This document shows, one piece after another, positions 5,174 to 6,397 of a DNA stretch of 6,397 nt. The DNA is from Omnitrophica bacterium RBG_13_46_9 (GTDB lineage Bacteria; Omnitrophota; Gorgyraeia; JABMRN01; RBG-13-46-9): NCBI GenBank assembly GCA_001804045.1, contig MHFD01000032.1, positions 26,820 to 33,216 of the forward strand, given 5' to 3'. The translations under genes were made by a program, and so were the position numbers. The notes under the pieces are model-generated. The model did not search any database. It had not been told where the DNA came from and was given only the letters and a program-made list of their open reading frames with translations. Every line of letters starts with the position of its first letter. Positions within the stretch are counted from its first letter, which is position 1.

Positions 5174-6397
5174 CTACCACCAATGTTCGCACTGAATGCC
5201 GAAATTAAGGCCGTCGGTATCATCATTAAACGCGTTACCGCCGCCCGCGTAGCCTTTAAAGCTGTCTCCCCAGTGGGCGTATGTAGCAAAAAGCCTGAAT
5301 CTTGGATGGCTGTCAAATGTGGCATTCGGCGATATGCGCAGCGCAGTAGTAACCTTGAACAGGCAAGAGTTGTAGTTATCCAGTGAGTTATACACATAAT
5401 CAAGTCCCGGTTCTACTTCTAAGGCCACGTATTTAGTCAGGCCATACACCGGCCGTATACCAAAACTCCCCCAATGCTCCCGACAATCATCGAAATCATC
5501 ATATTCGCCGTTATCCGTATATTGGTAGACGCCTACTGCCTGCAAGGAAAATCTATCGCTGAACTTTTGATTATACATATCGGTGAAGCGTAATCGCCAG
5601 GCCCTTGTGCCGGTACCTGTCAGCGGGATATCGGCTCCGGTGGATAAGGAAGAGCAAGCGCCGTAGCCGTATTGCAGCCCAAGCTGATTGCTGATATCTT
5701 TGACTTGCGCCTGGTGCATAAAACCAGCGTCGACTCCGCCCGCGTCAGGATAGTCAACCCCTAAGTAATTCCCCTGCCGCATATAGCCGCCATTTACCCA
5801 GAAAGCCCCCTTGCCTCCCGGCACGGCTACTTCATCAAGCATAATATGTAGGTTATTCTTGGCGATGCGGCCGTGGCTTGTAGAAAGGTTTATATCGTCG
5901 CCTGCAAATCCGAGGTAGGCGATATTCAGCTTACCAATGTCAAAAAAGTTAATATCCTCAAAACCTCCCCCATAGCCGCTCATATCAGACCAAAAGAAAT
6001 CGTTGATTTCCAGGGGCGGAAGCCGGTAGAAACGCTCGCCTCCCCATACCTTCATGCCGGGATCGCTTTCTGTGAAATTTGCCATTTCGGCATATGCTTC
6101 CCGTAAAACCACTTTGTTCGTTTCATCCCAAGATTGATTCTGTTGGGTTTTATAGGACAAGCGGACCTGCGTTAATATCTTAGGTCCGCGCTGGTCAGGA
6201 TTCCAATTTTTTTCCGTAAATGTTGCCTCCAGATAAGTCTCCTGCTCATTACCAAGCCTGTATTTGGCAAGGGCATCAGGGGCCTGGAACGCTTCCATCT
6301 TTCCGCCCTTGTTGTTGATCCCAAAACCCGACCTCAAATAGCCGGTAAACTCAAATCCCCTAGTAAGGTAATTAGGTAGCAGATCAAATTCATTCTT
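5174..6397 (-). CDS. lamB: LamB-type maltoporin / sugar-specific outer-membrane porin, N-terminus off window
   Basis: Partial gene; the open frame runs to the window edge (407 residues visible) and the start lies beyond it. Such porins form 18-stranded trimeric beta-barrels that let maltodextrins or other sugars through the outer membrane. Family marks seen, numbered from the first visible residue: FEFTGYLRSGFG (15-26, first strand), AKYRLGNEQETY (44-55), VWGGERFYRLPPLEINDFFW (117-136), GGGFEDINFFDIGKLNIAYLG (143-163), and the C-terminal QCEHWW ending in aromatic residues as barrel proteins do. The visible part is close to the whole mature length of E. coli LamB (about 420). At least 14 residues precede the first strand, so some N-terminal extension is likely, as in ScrY. 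A TTG at 6335-6337 is in frame but lies inside the first strand and is not a credible start. The binding-protein gene follows after 49 bases. The LamB symbol names the family; the sugar carried may not be maltodextrin. Confidence 0.93.
   Translation of the reverse strand, partial: KNEFDLLPNYLTRGFEFTGYLRSGFGINNKGGKMEAFQAPDALAKYRLGNEQETYLEATFTEKNWNPDQRGPKILTQVRLSYKTQQNQSWDETNKVVLREAYAEMANFTESDPGMKVWGGERFYRLPPLEINDFFWSDMSGYGGGFEDINFFDIGKLNIAYLGFAGDDINLSTSHGRIAKNNLHIMLDEVAVPGGKGAFWVNGGYMRQGNYLGVDYPDAGGVDAGFMHQAQVKDISNQLGLQYGYGACSSLSTGADIPLTGTGTRAWRLRFTDMYNQKFSDRFSLQAVGVYQYTDNGEYDDFDDCREHWGSFGIRPVYGLTKYVALEVEPGLDYVYNSLDNYNSCLFKVTTALRISPNATFDSHPRFRLFATYAHWGDSFKGYAGGGNAFNDDTDGLNFGIQCEHWW

Noticed and set aside
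5033..5386. A 117-codon open frame on the plus strand
   Set aside because: It lies antisense to the porin end and the binding-protein signal peptide, has no recognisable domain and no good ribosome site. It is best read as a shadow of the real genes.
5125..5403. Upstream extension of the binding-protein frame to a start at 5403, giving 433 residues
   Set aside because: This part overlaps the end of the porin gene and has no family similarity. It would bury the lipoprotein signal peptide inside the protein. The ATG at 5124 has its own ribosome site.
6335..6337. TTG as the start of the porin gene
   Set aside because: The frame continues upstream to the window edge with porin-like sequence (GFEFTGY), so the TTG is an internal Leu codon.

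Overview
The window holds six protein-coding regions, all on the minus strand and tightly packed (gaps of about 30 to 90 bases). Read in transcription order, from high to low coordinates, they are: a LamB-type outer-membrane sugar porin (N-terminus off the window), a lipoprotein sugar-binding protein, a secreted aldose 1-epimerase (GalM family), a membrane sensor histidine kinase with HAMP and PAS domains, a broken stand-alone receiver, and an intact stand-alone receiver. No RNA gene, CRISPR array, insertion sequence or convincing terminator was seen. No stretch over 300 bases lacks a gene.

The organism is a diderm (Gram-negative-type) bacterium: it encodes a trimeric-porin family protein ending in Trp-Trp, a lipoprotein and a Sec-exported periplasmic enzyme. 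The short receivers of the type MKKILIIDDE...FKPDIILLDILMPDM resemble those common in candidate phyla such as Omnitrophota. That placement is an inference from sequence style, not a search result.

Region by region: 5174-6397 porin; 4102-5124 binding protein; 2931-4070 epimerase; 844-2889 kinase; 473-813 receiver whose reading frame breaks just before its conserved Lys-Pro motif; 395-472 a short spacer with overlapping inverted repeats; 5-385 intact receiver. By hand count of sampled lines, base composition falls from about 50% GC in the porin and binding-protein genes to about 35% in the last receiver.

A coherent reading is one transcription unit that captures and senses a sugar. The porin admits an oligosaccharide or sugar, the lipoprotein binds it, the epimerase interconverts its anomers in the periplasm, and the kinase reports to single-domain receivers. 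No permease, ATPase or DNA-binding output domain lies in the window, so the binding protein may serve an unlinked transporter or act as a co-sensor for the kinase. The most notable sequence-level observation is the damaged receiver: its missing C-terminal end is still present, one frame away.
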